From Lota lota (taxonomy: Eukaryota; Chordata; Actinopteri; Gadiformes; Lotidae), in contig JACYXH010000134.1 in assembly GCA_026745465.1 (NCBI GenBank), positions 124,001 through 188,000 of the forward strand: a DNA stretch of 64,000 nt, given 5' to 3'. Of this stretch, positions 47,301 to 58,325 are shown piece by piece (the first letter of the stretch is position 1; the number at the start of each line of letters is the position of its first letter). A program made the translations under genes and the position numbers. Under the pieces are notes generated by a model that did not search any database, was not told where the DNA came from, and saw only the letters and a program-made list of their open reading frames with translations.

Positions 47301-48991
47301 TCCTCAGGTTTCCTATTTCTTGAGTTGAATTGCCATCTTTGTACTATTTCACTCGGTTTAGGATTGAAATGGGATCGCAGTAGACTCACCAAGTCATCAT
47401 ATAACGTTTCCCCTGGCTTTGCCGGGCTCAGTAAGTTCCTCATCAATGCTTAGGTCTGTCGCCCACACAGCTCAATAGGATGGCCCTTTTCCTTACAGCA
47501 TCGTCGATCTCATTTGCAACAAAAAATTGCTCCAGAATTTCGCAGTATTCTTCCCACACTTGTGTCTTGTTGTCAAATGGTGCCACCGACCCGAATGTGC
47601 CTGCCATCTTGTCTGTCGTCCAGTCACAGCCGCCAAAGAGAGAGCGAAGCCTTCGCTAGCTTGCCCAACATTGATAGCGTCACACACTTAGCCTTTCCTA
47701 GCAAACTAGCCTGTTACTAGGTTCCGCCGTCACTTACTCAGTAAAAACGTCCTGTCTTCTCCGATTCCATATTCCAAAGTATCCTCGTCGCCAATGTAGT
47801 ATATTGGGAATACTAATTAGTAACTGGACTGTCACAGACTTTGCTCATAACTCTTTATTGAATGACCATGCATCAACTTCTGACTCCGGGGAGAGAGCGG
47901 TCAGTTCCTGTGCCCAACAATGGCACTACTGCCCCTAGTGGTCATATCCCACTCTACAACAATTCCAAAATAAGTCTGCTTCTCTCAGTCCTCCATTTCT
48001 TTGGGTTTTGGCATCCATAAGTGTTGCATTAGCGCCTTCTGCTGGTTTATTCTGACATTGCTATATCATGTGTGAATGGGCACAAGACAGTAATGTTTAA
48101 GAATGTATCAGCATGTGTGAATAGTGAAAATCACTAGAATTAATAAAAGAGGTTTATTCCAGTCATTTATCAGGAACAAAGAGTTACTAGAGGTCAAAGA
48201 TGTATGGGATGAAAAAACTATGATCCACTTTTATTTACCATAAATCTCCATTCATTGTTTCCCTTGCAGTGATTTCTAGACATATCTAGTGTATATTCAT
48301 ATCCCTTTCATTGCTGTTCCAGGATTTTGTCCCTTTGGACTTTTGGCTCGGTTTAACCGATGCAGAAGTAGAAGGGACATGGAAGTGGGTGGATGGAACT
48401 CCCCTGACTACAGCGTAAGACTTTGGCCTGTTTGAACACACCTGACTTGGTGCAGTCCATTTCAAGGACTGCACTGCTGTGATTTTGACAACTGCTATGA
48501 ATTTCCTTAATACGTATCATCAGCAAACCATTATCGGGTCAAGTACAAACTTAAGTCAATGTGAAAATAGGAAATTAGTGAAGGATAACTTTATAATTAT
48601 CTGAGAATGGGTTCAAAATCATTGTAGTAAGGCAGCCCTATTAATCTATTCCTGAGTAGAACATCCACTCAGGACCAGCCCACATGCTTTTTGGTGGTCC
48701 TGACTGGTTTAGATGCAGCATTAACATGTAACATACAACACTACTCGAAAAACCACATATTCATTATGTATTCCTTTCAGTCATGTCTAAACCAAAAAAG
48801 AAAAGAAAAATCCATTAAATACAAATTTTTTCAGGTACTGGGGAACTTCTCAACCAGATAATAAAGGGATAGCTCCAAATACAGAGGAAGATTGTGTTGT
48901 ACTTCAGAGAACGGATGGATGGAATGACGTATCGTGTCTTAATAATCTTTACTGGATCTGTGAGAAAAAACTTGATGTCAGCATTGTCTGA
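40849..48991 (+). CDS. LEC8: intact type A C-type lectin receptor, QPD motif, one neck repeat
   Basis: Exons: E1a 40849-41056 (donor CAG|GTGACA, a tail four residues longer than most), TMa 41330-41434 (GTGAGT donor) or 41330-41419 (GCAG|GT, same phase), neck 41756-41887 with a single VEERN repeat, CRD1 41977-42116, CRD2 48323-48414, CRD3 48835-48991. No stop or phase error; about 277 residues with the longer TMa. The cytoplasmic tail has DIYDSI. The lectin domain has [21 protein letters not shown] (QPD, galactose-type), WND and WICEK. AATAAA at 49003-49008. The CRD1-CRD2 intron is 6.2 kb because retrotransposon 3 sits in it, antisense to the gene. Confidence 0.85.
41290..41327 (+). repeat. 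(TG)n microsatellite at the TMa acceptor, LEC8
   Basis: About 38 bases, short compared with the decayed A modules. Confidence 0.95.
42452..42546 (+). repeat. Intronic hairpin repeat, LEC8
   Basis: Same hairpin as 16591-16688 with a few mismatches, inside the SINE-like block 42335-42650. Confidence 0.55.
42755..42990 (+). repeat. Intronic MITE-like repeat, LEC8
   Basis: Starts agcccctttcacacataca as in the sister genes. Confidence 0.45.
43153..43319 (-). repeat. 3' LTR of retrotransposon 3
   Basis: 167 bases, matching 47795-47961. Confidence 0.92.
43607..45433 (-). CDS. pol: Retrotransposon 3 Pol, C-terminal part: RNase H and integrase
   Basis: Open for 608 codons directly after the stop of the gag-pol frame below and in the same frame, so both are one original reading frame. 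RNase H begins [11 protein letters not shown]. Integrase zinc finger H241/H244/C274/C277 (HPGMTRM...SCTTC), catalytic D305, D359 and E395. The methionine at the left of the frame is not a proven start. The C-terminal end is rich in acidic residues and then [15 protein letters not shown]. Confidence 0.9.
   Translation of the reverse strand: MLQSSRVLVHYDEGKVLILSCDASPYGLGAVLSHRMPDGAEKPIGFVSRTLSPAEKNYLQLDKEGLAIIFGVKKFHKYLYGRKFEICTDHKPLISLLNEMKAVPQMASPRIMRWAVTIRAYEYVITYRAGKDNGNADALSRLPLPECPSSPPPEERVLMLDQENNPMTTSQQIQSWTAKDPVLSRVREYLLRGWPNHKDGHEFVVYKQRQHELSVQDGCVLWGDRVVVPERGRTAMMEQLHQSHPGMTRMKNLARSYMWWPNMDSDIEKKVKSCTTCQEQRKAPASAPLHPWEWPSKPWRRLHIDYAGPFMGKMFLVIVDAHSKWMDVYPLSSATSAATVDSLKNSFSSHGIPEMIVSDNAQCFVCENTKEFMTKNGITHVTSAPHHPSSNGLAERAVQTFKELMKKSSGETLETKLNRVLFSYRITPQSTTGLSPAEMMMGRKLRCTLDLIHPDLKSKVEAKQAGQKTYHDRHTKDRRFVVGDLVYTKNFGYGPKWIPGLVQEIPGPVLYTVLLGNGRVVRRHVDQLFSRQEDDSSEPMTEKTDEDDYRELSPPDSEVPQDTGIPRAQTDNAPVTEEINAPGGSPKVELRRSQRTRKAPARFGEFGR
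45434..47446 (-). CDS. gag-pol: Retrotransposon 3 Gag-Pol: zinc knuckles, protease, reverse transcriptase
   Basis: 670 codons. Gag with two CCHC knuckles (C153-C166 [14 protein letters not shown] and C173-C186 [14 protein letters not shown]), protease DTG at 262-264, reverse transcriptase with YLDD at 544-547. Ends at TAA 45434-45436, which interrupts the connection to RNase H. The 5' end is in a different frame from the true Gag start at 47607. Confidence 0.9.
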   Translation of the reverse strand: MMRNLLSPAKPGETLYDDLVSLLRSHFNPKPSEIVQRWQFNSRNRKPEESVSDYVAELRKLAQDCNYGDTLTVMLRDRLVCGINDDRIQQRLLSEDGLMFDTGLKKALAMEAANKDIKDLTSMSDGKGSRLVAGSVYKVDARAKTQQRGRAKCYRCGGNSHLANECRFAGEKCHNCGKTGHIKRACKLAWNEKSSAQGPTKVKRERESYSKSAHFIQEEEESSQESSEDVFTIHSMNTTIPKVPPLRQYLKVNGCKVKFEIDTGCSVTVMSQSEYAKLWKKANVPELGTCPISLKTYTGQKVDILGSANVKVEHKGMVKELPVVVVAGSGPNLLGRGWITKLDVDWRTMNKIMDSKDALQEVLKKHEQVFKDELGTLKGATAKIHVASDATPRFFKPRSVPFAMKTKVEAELDWLLKDKIIEPVKFSDWAAPIVPVLKPDNTVRLCGDYKVTVNRVSSLKQYPIPKMEDMFTSLAGGEKFSKLDMSHAYQQIRLDEDSKKYVTVNTHKGLFTYARLPFGVSSSPAIFQRTMEGILQGIPQCAVYLDDILLTGTDDQDHIRTLDRVLQRLEEAGLRFKRSKCNFMEKEVTFLGHKVDATGLHPVPEKVKAVQDAPAPTTVTELKAYLGLLNYYHRFLPKLSTLFAPLHQLLRKDEPWCWGSEQKRAVNQSK
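47443..47607 (-). pseudogene. gag: Retrotransposon 3 Gag N-terminus, frameshifted
   Basis: ATG at 47607 opens 54 codons starting [20 protein letters not shown], a typical start for this Gag family. The frame ends at TGA 47443-47445. The following Gag text is one base out of register, which points to a single-base deletion around 47450. Confidence 0.75.
47795..47961 (-). repeat. 5' LTR of retrotransposon 3
   Basis: 167 bases, apparently identical to the 3' copy. Confidence 0.92.
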
Positions 48992-49008
48992 TCTACATGA
49001 CTAATAAA

Positions 49009-51050
49009 CGTTTATTCTAAGGTGTTTTGGTGTAGGCCTAACTATATGTTTAACGTCAAAGCACACAATGGGCCTCATGTAGGAACATTTGCGTATTGTC
49101 CTCTTAAAGGGGTCATATTTAGATTTTGTTTTTTTCCCTTTCCTTCAGTGTGTTGTAGCGTTTCTTTGTCCTGTTAAAGGTCTGTTAAGTTACAAAGCTC
49201 AAAGTCCACGCCAAAGGGAGATACTCTCTCACACAGAAAAGCCCTCTCCTGAAACGCCTGAAACGGCTCGTTTGCAGTCAGCCTTTACTTCTGAGACTTG
49301 GTGACCTCACCAACAAATACATTTGAATAAGCCCCGCCCTTCACCTCGCTTCATTCCCCCGCAAGCCTTCCCACAATCCCTTGCCCCATGCGACAACGCG
49401 TCCAACACAAAGTCAATGGGAGGCCAAACGCGAGGCCACGCGATTGGTGGGTCGGCCTGTGAGATGTTGAGGACCACTGAGGATGAATTTATACTTCTGC
49501 GGACCCCACGATGACGCCCAATGACTCTTATCAGTTATGGTTTTATAGGAAAATAGGAGTATGGCGAGGAGCAGCATCTGACAAACCCTCTTTCAAAAGT
49601 TATATGCAGTGGTGTAGTGCAGGGTATACGCAGGTATACGGTGTATAACTACTTATTCTTCAGTCTGCATTGCGTATACCCACTTCTAAATCCTCTCTGA
49701 TGCGCATCATTCAGTAGTGTCCTGCAATAGCCATACAGTCCAGCACATGAGTATCTAATCCAATCGCATGTGAATAAATGCAAATGTTCCCTAAAAAGCA
49801 CCCAATAAAGAGATTATCTTCAGGTAACCAGTGGCTGAAATGTACGGAGCCCCTCTGGGGTCACATGATAGAAAAGAAAACCTTGATGTGTAAAGTGAGA
49901 AGGGATTTTTAAACCGTGGCCTTGGATTCTCGTTCCATGGAATGGTTTTGTAAATCCGTTCCCTCGGATTTGGTTTGTTCTACACAGCAGGCCACATTCA
50001 GACCCACATCTTCTTCTCGTGTGCTATAGTCTAATAGACCTGCAGCATGACATAAAGCAACTCCAACCGCTGTTTTCCAATGGTGTCCGTAAACTCAACC
50101 GAGAGAGTATATCACTGTGGTTTTCATGAATATGTTGTAAAATGTAGATATTTGTGTTCATTGTTAACAAAATATGGTTATTTTTTAACAAATCGTTTTG
50201 AATATATTTTTGAATTCTTTGAATGATGATGATATTTGAATGTTTGTTAAAACATAATCTCTGACTGAAACACCATGTTTGTCTCATCTTGAATGTATCT
50301 AATATTCACTCATTAGGCCTGTGTAGTACCAGTAATATTTGCAAACTGAGCCTCTTGACAAATGTTAATGTTCTAATAGTGGCACACTCTGGTCGACACT
50401 ATCCGTTGCAAAAGACAGTTTACAAATAAACTACTGTCCCATAGACTACTTACAAGCTGAGGGAATAGTTGTCCAATTGTCCTGTGTGGATGAATTTATG
50501 AATAAGGAATAGTTAACTCAAAATGCATAATTACGTAGTTGTCTCACCCTATAGTCTGTGGGCCAGTAGTGTTTGCAAAATTGCCACCTCTTCTGTGGCT
50601 AATGATATTTTCATAATGATCCTTACAACCTGAAATCAAGCAAGTGACAATGACCAAATATTACTGTCCCATTTTCAGGTGATTTAAATATGAAAGAGTA
50701 GTCTTAGGTGTCAATGTTTACAACACAACATGCTTATACTTTGCTGGACAGGCCACTTAAAAAAAAGAGCAGAGCCACTTTTCCAGGCACCACTACACCA
50801 CTGGTTATATGCTAATAATCAAAGATGAACAGAAATGGCAGCAATATTGGACCTGTCAATTAACTTGTTCTGGTCCTCAATTTACTAAACATTTGTTTTT
50901 ATCTTACTCTTTATAAAAGCCAATATTAATTTGTAATTAATTTGTAATAGGTCCTCTTGTATTAAGCTGTTAGTGTTTAAAAAGGAAAGGTCCTTGAACC
51001 TTTTTCACAAGACCATCATTTTAAAAGCACAAATAGAAAAATAACAAACT
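49009..51050 (+). other. LEC8 3' flank: X2 and AT-rich spacer
   Basis: X2 at about 49030-49610, the GTATAC inverted-repeat motif near 49620-49685, then the AT-rich flank. It forms the left arm of a large inverted repeat whose right arm is 51430-53590. No gene seen. Confidence 0.5.
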
Positions 51051-51052
51051 TG

Positions 51053-51420
51053 TCACATCTCGCTCCCTTCATTGAATACTTGTCCTTGTGTTTCCTGGTT
51101 CTGATTGTTCCCACTCACCTTGATTGTTTTCACCTGTCCCTCATTAACAGTCCCCTCCTAGTGTATTTAGTCTGTGTGTTTCCCTTCCTTTGTGTCAAAC
51201 GTTCCAGCATTACTCCTAGCAATTTTTACGATTCTTTTTGAAAAAAATGTTTATACCTGCCTGTTATTGCCAACTAATCCTTTGCCTTCTCCCTGCCGGA
51301 TTGTTTGCCTGACCTCCTACTGATTACCCGTGTACCGAACCACTACGCTTGTCTACTCCCTGCCGGATTGTTTGCCTGATTGTCATGATTACCCGTGTAC
51401 CGACCTTTGCTTCTTAGAAC
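51053..51420. other. Unique insert at the centre of the LEC8/LEC9 palindrome
   Basis: Starts tgtcacatctcgctccctt, which looks like the beginning of a gypsy LTR, but no matching CA end or target duplication was found. It contains a direct repeat of about 50 bases (ctccctgccggattgtttgc at about 51288 and again near 51357). Coding content: none supported. Confidence 0.45.
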
Positions 51421-53133
51421 AAAGGACCAGTTAATTAAAAGGTCAATTTCTGCGATTTCTGTTCATCTTCGATAATTAGAATGTACCAGTGGTTTAGTGG
51501 TGCCTGGAGAAGTGGCTATACTCTTAATCTTTTAAAGCAGCATATTTAGTTCACCTAAAAATGTGCTAGTAGTGTTTGGTCAATGTCACTTAACTTCTGC
51601 TGCTTGATTTCAGGAAGTAAGGATCATTATGAAAATAACATTAGCCACAGAAGAGGTGCAGATTTTGCAAGCAATACTGGCCCACAGCCTATAGGGTGAG
51701 ACAACTACATAATTATGCTTTTTGAGTTACCTATTCCTTATTCCTAAAGCTTTCCATCCATACAAATTGGACAACTGTTCCTTCACCTTGTAAGTAGTCT
51801 ATGGGACTTTAATTTATTTTGTAAACTGTCTCTTGCAACAGATAGTGTAGGCCAGAGTGTGCCACCATTATACAATTAACAATTCTCAAGGGGCAGTTTG
51901 CAAATATTACTGGTCCTAAACAGGCCTAATAAGTGAATATAAGATACATTCAAGATGAGGCAAACATGGTGTTTCAGTCAGAGATTAGTTTATTTTTAAC
52001 AAACATTCAAATATCATAATCTTTCAAAGAATTCAATAATGTATTCAAAACAACATGTTAAAAAATAAAAATATTTAGTTAACATCGAACACAAATATCT
52101 ATATTTGACAACATATTCATGAAAACCACAGTGATATACTCTCTCGGTTGAGTTTACGGACACCATATGAAAACAGCGGTTGGAGTTGCTTTATGTCATG
52201 CTGCAGCTCTATTAGACTATAGCACACGAGAAGAAGATGTGGGTCTGAATGTGGCCTGCTGTGTAGAACAAACCAAATCCAAGGGAACGGATTTAAAAAA
52301 CCTTACGCACGGATCGGGAATCCAAGGCCACGGTTTAAAAATCCCTTCTCACTTTACACATTAAGGTTTTTTTTTCTATCATGTGACCCCAGAGGGAATC
52401 TGTCCATTTCATCCACAGGTTACGTGAAGATAATCTCTTTATTGGGTGCTTTTTAGGGAACTTGTTCATTTAATCACATGCGATTGGATTAGATACTCAT
52501 GTGCTGGACTGTATGGCTATTGCAGGACACTACTGAATGATGCGCATCAGAGAGGATTTAGAAGTGGGTATACGCAGTGCAGACTGAAGAATAAGTAGTT
52601 ATACACCGTATACCTGCGTATACCCTGCACTACACCACTGCATATAACTTTTGAAAGAGGGTTTGTCAGATGCTGCTCCTCGCCATACTCCTATTTTCCT
52701 ATAAAACCATAACTGATAAGACTCCTTGGGCCTCATCGTGGGGTCCGCAGAAGTATAAATTCAGACTCAGTGGTCCCCAACATCTCACAGGCCGGCCCAC
52801 CAATCGCGTGGCCTCGCGTTTGGCCTCCCATTGACTTTGTGTTGGACGCGTTGTCGCATGGGCCAAGGGATTGTGGGAAGGCTTGCGGGGATTGAAGCGC
52901 GGTGAAGGGCGGGGCTTATGCAAATGTATTTGTTGGTGAGGTTACCAAGTGTCAGAAGTAAAGGCTGACTGCAAACGAGCCGTTTCAGGCGTTTCAGGAG
53001 AGGGCTTTTCTGTGGGAGAGAGTATCTCCCTTTGGGGTGGACTTTGAGCTTTGTAACTTAACAGACCTTTAACATGGACAAAAAAACGCTACAACACACT
53101 GAAGGAAAGGGAAAAACCCCATACGCTAAATAT
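51421..53133 (-). other. LEC9 3' flank, right arm of the inverted repeat
   Basis: Reverse complement of the LEC8 flank, with X2 at about 52640-53133 continuing after the solo LTR to about 53560. Confidence 0.5.
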
Positions 53134-53138
53134 GACCC

Positions 53139-53469
53139 TGTGGCAGTGTGTGTGGATGGTGGCTGGTTTAAGCAGCCTCACCTGGCCTGCATGAGTCAGA
53201 CTGATTGGAGTCTGGAGCTGGGTGGGGCTGCACACCTGTTGCACATTGAGCAATCAGTGTGCACAGGTTAAACCAGCCATCACCACACACACTGAGGGAG
53301 AGCTCTTCGGCATGGCAACACGGAGCACTGGCTCATTATATGCAACATTACAATAAACTGGATTTAACATCACCACCCTGTGTCCATTGGTTTGGAGGAG
53401 CCTGATGAAAGTCACCTAGGTGGAGTATGGGAGCCACCTAGGTGGCGTGTAGTATTGGACATTGCTACA
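53139..53469 (+). mobile_element. Solo LTR inserted in X2, LEC9 flank
   Basis: 331 bases from TGTGGCAG to TTGCTACA with target duplication GACCC at 53134-53138 and 53470-53474. It contains an AATAAA (53350-53355) that suggests plus orientation. It is not related to the LTRs of elements 1-3 by eye. Confidence 0.85.
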
Positions 53470-53592
53470 GACCCCTTTAAGAGGAGAATACGCAAATGTT
53501 CCTGCATGAGGCCCATTGTGTGCTTTGACGTTAAACATATAGTTAGGCCTACACCAAAACACCTTAGAATAAACATTTATTAGTCATGTAGA

Positions 53593-56500
53593 TCAGACAA
53601 TGCTGACATCAAGTTTTTTCTCACAGATCGAGTAAAGATTATTAAGACACGATATGTCATTCCATCTACCTGTACTCTGAAGTACAACACAATCTTCCTC
53701 TGTATTTGGAGCTGTCCCTTTATTATTTGGTTCAGAACCCTCCCAGTACCTGAAAAAAAGTTTTATTGAATGGATTAGATTTTTATTTTTGGTTTAGACA
53801 TGATTGAAAGGAATACATAATGTATATGGGGTTTTTCGAGTAGTGTTGTATGTTACATGTTAATGCTGCATCTAAACCAGTCAGGGCCACCAAAAAGCAT
53901 GTGGGCTGGTCCTGAGTGGATGCTCTACTCAGGAATAGATTAATAGGGCCACCTTACTCCCATGATTTTGAACCCATTGTCAGATAATTTAGAGAAGTTA
54001 TCGTTTCCTCATTTCATATTTTCACATTGACTTAAATTTGTACTTGACACTAGATATTGATTTGCTGATGATAAATATTAAGAACATTGATAGCAGTTGT
54101 CAAAATCACAGCAGTGCAGTCCTTGAAATGGACTGCACCGAGTCATCTGGTGTGTTCAAACAGGCCAAAGTCTTACGCTGTAGTCAGGGGAGTTCCATCC
54201 ACCCACTCCCAGGTCCCTTCTACTTCTGCATCAGTTAAACCAAGCCAAAAGCCCGAAAGGACAAGATCCTGGAACAGTGATGAAAGGGATATGAATATAC
54301 ACTAGATATGTCTAGAAATCACTGCAAAGGAAACAATGAATGGAGATTTAAGGTAGATAAAAGTGGATCATCGTTTTTTCATCCCATACATCTTTGACCT
54401 CTAGTAACTCTTTGTTCCTGATAAATTACTAGAATAACCCTTTCTGGAACTGCTAGTGATTTTCACTATTCACACATGCTGCTACATTCTTCCACATTAC
54501 TGTCTTGTGCCCATTCACACATTGTATAGCAATGCCAGAATGAACCAGCAGATGGCGATACTGCAACACTTATGTATGCTAACAACCAAATAAATGGAGG
54601 ACTGAGATGACCAGACTAATTTTGGAACCTATCCAGTTTCCAGCCATTCTTGAAAAAGGAGCTTGTTTGCAAACAAAAAAATTCAGTATTGATAGTTATC
54701 ATAATCTGCCTAAAAGCATTGGGATAGTGCTTATTCAGATACGTCATTAGCGGAGTCTTGTGATTGGTTTGATCTCTCCACGTGATAGAGTCTTACATCA
54801 AATGGACACAACCCTTTACGTGCCTCTTTCAGAAATGTCACTGCTTTAATTCTCAACACAGCTGTACAGGCAGTGATCCGGAAACGTTACCAGGCCTTGA
54901 GCAGGGAACTTGGCCGTGCAGATTTCCTGGAATATTAACCTGTTTGCATTCACAGATGACCCCATGCCAGAAATGTTCCAGAACATTTCTGGGATATACT
55001 ATATGTGTGAAAGGGGCTTAAGAGTCCTTTAAATCCTGATGCATATATTCTGATGTATATTTTAAACCAGACTCTCCGTTATTTACTTATTGGAAAGGAT
55101 GGCTATGCATTCTGTTTTCATTAGTACAAGTCAGTTTTATTAGTAAATCCCTTAATGGCAGTGAGTCTCAAAGGGTTTCACAGGCCACTGTTATACAACC
55201 CCCCTATCCTAAGCCCCAAAGGGCAAGAAACAACTCCCATAATAATCAAGGAAGAAACCTTGAGAAGGAACAGAGGTTATGCGTTCCTACTGATGGTTTC
55301 TTCCTTGATAATTGAGGGAGTTTTTCCCTCTTTTGAGGGACGGTTAGGAGTGCAATGGGTGCCATCATGGACAGACATAACGGTAGCATAACAAATAAAA
55401 CAGTTTCAGTAAATAAAATAATGATGGTCCACTGTACCGCTGGCCATCCCTATTTGTTTAAGTGTTTGATAAAAAATTAATCTGCCTCTTTTATCGTCCA
55501 CTGCTAAACAGAAATGACACTTCAAACTCATGTTGTAAGATTGCAGCCATCCAATGTCAACCACCTTTGGTCGATTTCTCAACCAATGGTAGAAATCATG
55601 CTGGGCTGATCTTGGTACATGGTATGAAAGCATGTATGTAAAAAGCACACTAGCACACTACCTGCTCCTCCTTGCTGTTTACGACAATGAGATCAGATCC
55701 TCTCTCCCTGCAGTCATTCCTGCTTTCTTGCCAGTTTTTCATGGAATGGGACTTGTAATAGCAACTGCAGCTGGTGTTTTGCCAGCACGTGCAGAGGTTT
55801 CCTGCAACAAATAACCAAAACATAAAAACAAACCAACAACACCTCAAGTGATGACAAAATGAACAAATGAGCGATGGCGATAACGTCACCATGCAGGGTC
55901 TTTCGTAAGGCGTCCTGCTGCTTCAGCGATGTGTCAGTCTGCAAGCGATTCCTCTCTTCCACCATGTTGTCTAAAGCGCTCTGCAAGAGATTCCTCTCTT
56001 CCACCTTGTTGTCTAAAGCACTCTGCAGTTCTTCAATTTGCCCGGTCACTGTGAAATAAGAAGTCAGAAAATGATCTTGATCAATGTCGTCAGAGTGACA
56101 AACAATAGCAAACCACTGAAATCAAACCAAAGAGATAGACGCAAAACATTATTGTAATGACCAATGATTAACGTCAACAGCAATACACAATGCGTTTTGA
56201 GTTGAGTGCTTATTACAAATGCTGTTGAACTGACTTCATTAATGCAATTACATTTTCAATTTTAACCAAATTATAGGTCAATTGGGGATCCCCTATTGGT
56301 TCATCAACCCCTTCTACAACTACAACTAAAGTATAAGTTCCTATGTTTTTCATTGTATTTGCGTCATTGTATGCTCTGACATTTATTAAAAACCCATCAA
56401 CCTGACTTACGTGTCTGATTTGGGAAGGACGTCTCTCTGGACTCGTTCCAGCTGACCCTCAGAGTGATGTTGAGAAGAGCTTGGAGGACACAAAGCAGGC

Positions 56501-56791
56501 TGATGCTGAGATAAGCCAGGTGCAGGTGTCTTTCTGCAGTGAAACACACACAGGCTAGTTTACATTCAATTAATTTATAAAAAGAATAGAGTAGAATAAC
56601 GATTGAGGAAAATATTTCAATTGTTCAATTAACAATTGTTCAATTAAAACCAGACAGATTGACAAAGAGAGAGAGTACCTACTTGAGTTTGAGGTACAAT
56701 CTGGCATAATCTCTTCAGTTTCGTTGCCTGAATATGACCGATATTTTCTGGTCTCGACGTGCATCTCAATCTCATCTGAGTGATGCGCCAT
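53593..56791 (-). CDS. LEC9: intact type B C-type lectin receptor, EPN motif, two neck repeats
   Basis: Minus-strand exons: E1b 56683-56791, E2b 56411-56533 (nine bases shorter than LEC5, in frame), neck 55890-56048 (two VEERN repeats), CRD1 55662-55801, CRD2 54177-54268, CRD3 53593-53749. Phases agree and no stop intervenes; about 259 residues. The lectin domain has [17 protein letters not shown] in place of WKWVDG, SEPNNKG (EPN, mannose-type) and WND. The usual WIC near the end reads SIC (Trp to Ser), which could weaken the fold. AATAAA is the complement of 53576-53581, and an AP-1-type site lies 52 bases before the ATG. Same role as LEC5 with a much shorter neck. Confidence 0.83.
54770..55025 (-). 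repeat. Intronic MITE-like repeat, LEC9
   Basis: Ends on the plus strand gtgtgaaaggggcttaag, as in LEC3 and LEC5. Confidence 0.45.
55231..55326 (-). repeat. Intronic hairpin repeat, LEC9
   Basis: Same inverted-repeat design as the other introns, inside the SINE-like block 55140-55440. Confidence 0.55.
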
Positions 56792-57079
56792 GGCTGATAA
56801 CGTTCACTCAGCTCTCTCCTCGCAGACTGAGGCGTTCTTCAGGCTGACTCAGAAGAAGATGATCATTTCCTATGATCAAACTTCCTGTTTTGACTTGTGT
56901 GGCGCCCTATAGACTACCGTGTCATTTATATATATTTTTTAATCAAGGCCTAAAATTGAATTGGTTCCTCATCACTAAAATATGCTGTGTAGTCTAGAAG
57001 CTATTACGCTCATTTGGCACACAGATCAATATCAAATAATGTATCCAAAATTAATATGCTTTCAGGCAAAAGCATATAA

Positions 57080-57770
57080 CTTTTGAAAGAGGGTTTGTCA
57101 AATGCTGCTCCTCGCCATACTCCTATTTTTTTTATATAACAATAACTGATAAGAGTCCAGGGGCCTCATCGTGGGGTCCGCAGAAGTATAATTTCAGCTT
57201 CATGACCCGGCCCCACCAAACACGTGGCCTCGAGTGTGGCACTCGCCTCCCGTTCCCTTTGAATTGGACGCATGCTGGACGCGTGCTCTCGTGGAGCAGG
57301 GGATTGTGGGAATGCTAGCGTGCAGGCGGAGGATCACGGAGTGTTGAAAGTGGAGGGACAAAAGGTCAACTTCAGTTGACCTTATGAAAATGAGCGCCAT
57401 GAGTTTGGCCATGTGATTGGACAAACGACATTCAGTGAGTACTGGAGGACCATACGGACTCGTGGTGAATTTCATTTCCTGGTTTTAAGGACTTCCATCG
57501 ACACCTGGGAAAACTCCCACGAGCAGCTGCTTATTCTGCTGCGCGTCAGACGGGCTCAGTGTAGCAGCTCTCTTTTATTAGTGTGGAGCGTTTCCTTACG
57601 GCGTGACGCAAGGCTACGCGACGCTTGCGTGCCCAGTGTAGCAGGGGGAGCTACATTGAGCACGAAATCGTTGCGTCGGTAGCGTAGCTTTGTGACCTGC
57701 TCCACCGGCCACGACCTGCATCAGTGGTGCAACAGGAGCAACACGTCTGTTCACTGCAATCATTTAGTTT
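57080..57770. repeat. GC-rich repeat X1, copy in LEC9
   Basis: Full-length copy. The antisense frame is open at 57413-57682. Confidence 0.5.
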
Positions 57771-57801
57771 GTTATTTTAGTTAATTTAGTTAATTATTAT
57801 T

Positions 57802-58267
57802 TTATGGTGTATATAACACCATGTTGCCCAAGGAACTCTGCAGTTCTTCATATTGCCCGGTCACTGTGAAATGAAAAGTCAGAAAATGATAATGATCAAT
57901 GTCGTCAGAGTGACAATATCTAATGTTTAACTGCAAAGATAAACAATAGCAAAACACTGAAGTCAAACCGAAGCGATAGAAGCAAATCATTATTGTAATA
58001 ACTGTTTTAGTGGCTCCGATTCTTGCAATGGGTTTGCTCTTGCTTGTTCCAATGATTAACATCAACTGCAATACACAGTGTGGTTTGAGTTGAGTGCTTA
58101 TTACAAATGCTGTTGAATTGACTTCATACACACGCAGGATCATTCTCAACAAACACCTTAAGAAGTAAATGGTCTGCGAGGCCAGCGAGCATCAGGAGCC
58201 ACACACCAAGCAGCAGTGTTGAGATGGTTCTTATTCTGAGGGTTAGCAGGGGCTGCACACACACACA

Positions 58268-58325
<58 letters not shown>

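Larger units (their letters stand above)
43153..47961 (-). mobile_element. LTR retrotransposon 3 (Ty3/gypsy, K02A2.6-like), in a LEC8 intron
   Basis: A 4.8-kb element on the minus strand. LTRs 43153-43319 and 47795-47961 are 167 bases each, TGTAGTAT to CTACAACA, and look identical. Target duplication ATTCC (43148-43152 and 47962-47966). The polypurine tract is the complement of cctccccccttaaa (43323-43336). Next to the 5' LTR the minus strand reads TTGGCGACGAGGATAC, a plausible primer-binding site of unassigned tRNA. One stop and one frameshift break the coding region, so this copy is recent but probably defective. Confidence 0.92.

Noticed and set aside
51053..51420. Complete solo LTR at the palindrome centre
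   Set aside because: The TGTCAC start fits, but no CA end and no target duplication could be found.
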